Shown: positions 59,901-64,000 of the stretch, piece after piece
How the letters are laid out: the number at the start of each line of letters is the position of its first letter
How positions within the stretch are numbered: position 1 is the stretch's first letter
Source of the DNA: Aplectana chamaeleonis
Lineage: Eukaryota > Nematoda > Chromadorea > Rhabditida > Cosmocercidae
Length of the DNA: 64,000 nucleotides
Assembly: GCA_029168955.1 (NCBI GenBank)
Contig: JAPDOI010001498.1
Location: forward strand, 1 to 64,000
Reading direction: 5' to 3'
Made by a program: the position numbers and the translations under genes
Notes under the pieces: model-generated
Seen by the model: the letters and a program-made list of their open reading frames with translations, nothing else
Database searches by the model: none
What the model was told of the DNA's origin: nothing

Positions 59901-62900
59901 TCTGCGACGTTCTGCACACCCCTACTGGGGTCCTGCACAGGTCCCATGATGTCCTGCACTCTCCTACTGAGGTCCTGCACATATTCCACAACGTCCTGCA
60001 CACCCCTGCTGGGGTCCTGCACAGCTTCCATGATGTCCTGCACACTCCTTCTGAGGTCCTGCACACTTTTACTGAGGTCCTGCACACATTCCATCAGGTC
60101 CTGTTCATCCCTTCTGGGGCCCTGCACACGTTCCATGATGTCCCGCACACCACTATTAGAATCCTACACACGTTCCATGATGTCCTGCACACTCCTACTG
60201 AGGTCCTGAACACATTCCACGACGTCCTGCATACCCCTACTGGGGTCCTGCACAGGTCCCATGATGTCCTGCACTCTCCTACTGAAGTCCTGCACACATT
60301 CCACAACGTCCTGCACACCTGGGGTCCTGCACAGGTTCCATGATGTCCTGCACACTTTTACTGAGGTCCTGCACACCCCTACTGGGGTCCTGCACAGGTT
60401 CCATGATGTCCTGCACACTCCTACTGAGGTCCTGAACACATTCTGCGACCTCCTGCACACCCCTACTGGGGTCCTTCACAAGTTCCTTGATGTTCTGCGC
60501 ACCCCTATTGGGGTCCTGCACAGGTTCCATGATGTCCTGCACACTCCTGCTGAGGTCCTGCACACATTCTGCGACGTTCTGCACACCCCTACTGGGGTCC
60601 TGCACAGGTTCCATGATGTCCTGCACACTCCTTCTGAGGTCCTTCACACATTCCATCAGGTCCTGTTCATCCCTTCTGGGGCCCTGCACACGTTCCATGA
60701 TGTCCCGCACACCTCTATTAGAATCCTACACACGTTCCATGATGTCCTGCACCCCTCTATTGGGATCCTACACACGTTCCATGATGTCCTGCACACTCTT
60801 ACTAAGGTCGTGCACACGTTCCATGATGTCCTGCACAACCCTACTGGGGTCCTGCACAGGTCCCATAATTTCCTGCACACTCATACTGAGGTCCTGCACA
60901 AATTCTACGACGTCCTGCACACTCCTACTAAAGTCGTGCACAGGTCCTATGATGTCTTGCACACGTTCCATGATGTCCTGCACACAATCTACGACGTTCT
61001 GCACACCCCTACTGGGGTCCAGCACAGGTCCCATGATGTCCTGCACTCTCCTACTGAGGTCCTGCACACATTCCACGACGTCCTGCACACCCCTACCAAG
61101 GTCCTGCACAGGTTCCATGAGTCCTGCACACATTCCATCAGGTCCTGTTCATTCCTACTGGGGCCCTGCACACGTTCCATGATGTCCCGCACATCTCTAT
61201 TAGAATCCTACACACGTTCCATGATGTCCTGCACACTCCTACTGAGGTCCTGCACAAATTCTATGACGTCCTGCGTACTCCTACTGAGGTCCTGCACACT
61301 CCCACTGATGTCCTGCACACTTTCCTCGACGTCCTGCACACCTCTACTGGGGTCCTGCACAGGTTCCATGATGTCCTGCTCATCCCTCCCGGAGTCCTGC
61401 ACACGTTTTATGATGTCCTGCACACTCATACTAAGATCCTGTACACATTCCATGACGTCCTATTTATCTCCACTGGGGTCCTGCACACGTTCCATGATGT
61501 CCTGCACACCTCTATTAGAATCCTGCACACGTTCCATGATTTTCTGCACACTTTAACTGAGGTCCTGCACACATTCCATGACGTCCACACACACCTACTG
61601 GGGTCCTGCACAGGTTCCATGATGTCCTGCACACTCCTACCGAGGTCTTGCACACATTCCACAATCTCCTGCACACCCCTACTGGGGTCCTGCACAGGTT
61701 CCATGATGTCCTGCACACTCCTACTAAGGTCCTGCACACCTTTACTGAGGGCCTGCACACATTCTGCAACGTCCTGCACACCCGTACTGGGGTCCTGCAC
61801 AGGTTCCTTGATGTCCTTCACACTCCTACTAAGGTCCCGCACACAATCTACGACGTTCTGCACACCCCTACTGGGGTCCAGCACAGGTCCCATGATGTCC
61901 TGCACTCTCCTACTGAGGTCCTGCACACATTCCACGACGTCGTGCACACTCCTACTGAAGTCCAGCACACTCCTACTGAGGTGCTACACACATTATACGA
62001 TGTCCTGCACATCCCCTACTGGGGTCCTGCATACGTTCCATGAGTCCTGCACACTCCTACTGAGGTCCCGCACACGTTCCATGATGTCCTGCACACTCCC
62101 ACTGAGGTCCTGCACACATTCCTTGACGTCATGCACACCTCTACTGGGTCCTGCACAGGTTCCATGATGTCCTGCACACTCTTACTGAGGTCCTGCACAC
62201 ATTCTGCGACGTTCTGCACACCCTACTGGGGTCCTGCACAGGTTCCTTTATGTTCTGCACACCCCTACTGGGGTCCTGCACAGGTCCCATGATGTCCTGC
62301 ACTCTCCTACTGAGGTCCTGCACACATTCCACAACGTCCTGCACACCCCTACTGGGGTCCTGCACAGGTTCCATGATGTCCTGCACACTCCTTCTGAGGT
62401 CCTGCACAGTTTTACTGAGGTCCTGCACACATTCCATCAGGTCCTGTTCATCCCTTCTGGGGCCCTGCACACGTTCCATGATGTCCCGCACACCTCTATT
62501 AGAATCCTACACACGTTCCATGATGTCCTGCACCCCTCTATTGGGATCCTACACACGTTCCATGATGTCCTGCACACTCCTACTGGGGTCCTGCACAGGT
62601 CCCATAATGTCCTGCACACTCATACTGAGGTCCTGCACAAATTCTACGACGTCCTGCACACTCCTACTGAAGTCGTGCACAGGTCCTATGATGTCTTGCA
62701 CACGTTCCATGATGTCCTGCACACATTACTCGACGTCCTGCACACCTCTACTGGGGTCCTGCACAAGTTCCTTGATGTCCTGCACACTCCTACTGAGGTC
62801 TTGCACACATTCTGCGACCTCCTGCACACCCCTACTGGGGTCCTGCACAAGTTCCTTGATGTTCTGCACACTCCTACTGAGGTCCTGCACACATTCCACG

Positions 62901-64000
62901 ACGTCCTGTTCATCCCTTCTGGGGCCCTGCACACGTTCCATGATGTCCCGCACACCTCTATTAGAATCCTACACACGTTCCATGATGTCCTGCACCCCTC
63001 TATTGGGATCCTGCACAGGTTCCATGATGTCCTGCACACTCCTGCTGAGGTCCTGCACACATTCTGCGACGTTCTGCACACCCCTACTGGGGTCCTGCAC
63101 AGGTCCCATGATGTCCTGCACTCTCCTACTGAGGTCCTGCATACATTCCACAACGTCCTGCACACCCCTACTGGGGTCCTGCACAGGTTCCATGATGTCC
63201 TGCACACTCCTACTGAGGTCCTGCACACATTCTGCGACCTCCTGCACACCCCTACTGGGGTCCTGCACAAGTTCCTTGATGTTCTGCACACTCCTACTGA
63301 GGTCCTGCACACATTCCACGACGTCCTGCATACCCCTACTGGGGTCCTGCACAGGTTCCATGATGTCCTGCACACTCCTACTGAGGTCCTGCACACATTC
63401 TGCGACGTTCTGCACACCCCTACTGGGGTCCTGCACAGGTCCCATGATGTCCTGCACTCTCCTACTGAGGTCCTGCACATATTCCACAACGTCCTGCACA
63501 CCACTTCTGGGGTCCTGCACAGGTTCCATGACGTCCTGCACACTCCTTCTGAGGTCCTGCACACTTTTACTGAGGTCCTGCACACATTCCATCAGGTCCT
63601 GTTCATCCCTTCTGGGGCCCTGCACACGTTCCATGATGTCCCGCACACCTCTATTAGAATCCTACACACGTTCCATGATGTCCTGCACACTCCTACTGAG
63701 GTCCTGCACACATTCCACGACGTCCTGCATACCCCTACTGGGGTCCTGCACAGGTCCCATGATGTCCTGCACTCTCCTACTGAGGTCCTGCACACATTCC
63801 ACAACGTCCTGCACACCCCTACTGGGGTCCTGCACAGGTTCCATGATGTGTTGCACACTTTTACTGAGGTCCTGCACACCCCTACTGGGGTCCTGCACAG
63901 GTTCCATGATGTCCTGCACACTCCTACTGAGGTCCTGCACACATTCTGCGACCTCCGGCACACCCCTACTGGGGTCCTGCACAAGTTCCTTGATGTTCTG
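38955..64000 (-). repeat. Giant 21/42-bp minisatellite, array 5 (continues past the window)
   Basis: About 25 kb, some 1,190 copies of a 21-mer, mostly alternating GTCCTGCACACATTCCATGA-type and GTCCTGCACACTCCTACTGA-type units (period 42). Higher-order units of 378 bp are exact in places (marker GGTGCCCTGCTTACG at 40,965, 41,343 and 41,721). Larger blocks are duplicated at offsets of 1,554, 3,498, 5,537 and 6,711 bp. In the minus sense it matches array 1. Long open frames on both strands (up to 979 codons at 45,728-48,667, plus strand) are a result of the 21-bp period. I see no start context, splice site or nonrepetitive domain in it. Confidence 0.95.
40965..42098 (-). repeat. 378-bp higher-order unit, consecutive copies in array 5
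   Basis: Successive markers at 40,965, 41,343 and 41,721 are exactly 378 bp (18 x 21) apart. Each copy carries the diagnostic run GAACACCTCTATTAGAATCC (or TTGGAATC), GATTTTTTGCACACTTTTAC and CCAGATCCTACAC. The same spacing recurs at 46,502-46,880 and 48,056-48,434. Confidence 0.85.

Noticed and set aside
39518..63984. Very long open frames on both strands in array 5 (up to 979 codons)
   Set aside because: A 21-bp period without stops keeps three frames per strand open. Several overlapping frames are equally long, and no start context, splice site or unique domain is present.
38955..64000. CRISPR array
   Set aside because: The units are contiguous 21-mers with gradual variation and no unique spacers, and the context is eukaryotic.

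Overview
This looks like a window of a eukaryotic, probably nematode, genome (a clade V or strongylid worm is my inference). The evidence is a host gene with three ~60-bp GT-AG introns, TTTCAG-type splice acceptors, and a dense load of small TTAA- and TA-flanked DNA elements. The sequence shows no bacterial or viral features.

Region 1, about 1-38.9 kb, is mixed host and transposon DNA. A Penelope-like retroelement (PLE; reverse transcriptase plus GIY-YIG endonuclease) lies at about 1.0-4.3 kb. Its reading frame is split by a 499-bp TTAA-flanked element. More TTAA elements follow: three back to back at 5.0-6.8 kb, and single copies at 9.7, 15.9, 16.6, 17.5, 19.2, 23.3 and 38.0 kb. The only recognisable host locus is a plus-strand ABCA-type ABC transporter fragment at 10.67-13.88 kb. 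Five exons join in phase, and an earlier exon is possible at 8.96 kb. Its 2.3-kb intron holds a small minus-strand gene for a candidate secreted cysteine-containing protein (12.94-13.26 kb). Other items are a palindromic element at 18.7-19.75 kb, a 725-bp element with a hairpin and TATA box at 24.9-25.6 kb, a second, 5'-truncated PLE at 26.3-27.05 kb, a CR1/Jockey-like LINE at 28.1-31.1 kb, a 634-bp palindrome at 32.6-33.3 kb, and an inverted dimer of Tc1-like 3' halves at 36.85-38.91 kb.

Region 2 is a family of 42-bp minisatellites (2 x 21 bp) at six places: 17.3, 25.8-26.3, 27.26-28.1 with its continuation at 31.1-31.7, 33.3-35.9, and 38.95 kb to the window end. The last array alone is about 25 kb and continues past the edge. 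It has a 378-bp higher-order unit (18 x 21 bp) and larger block duplications. Because 21 is a multiple of 3, these arrays produce very long open frames on both strands. I treat these as consequences of the period, not as genes.

The most unusual feature is at 25,783-26,796. In the sense shared with the PLE, the 21-bp unit reads as a seven-residue, heptad-like peptide (VQDLSRR, VQDIMER, VQDVVER). It runs without a stop into a GIY-YIG endonuclease domain. The same repeat, in opposite orientation, fills the last 25 kb of the window.
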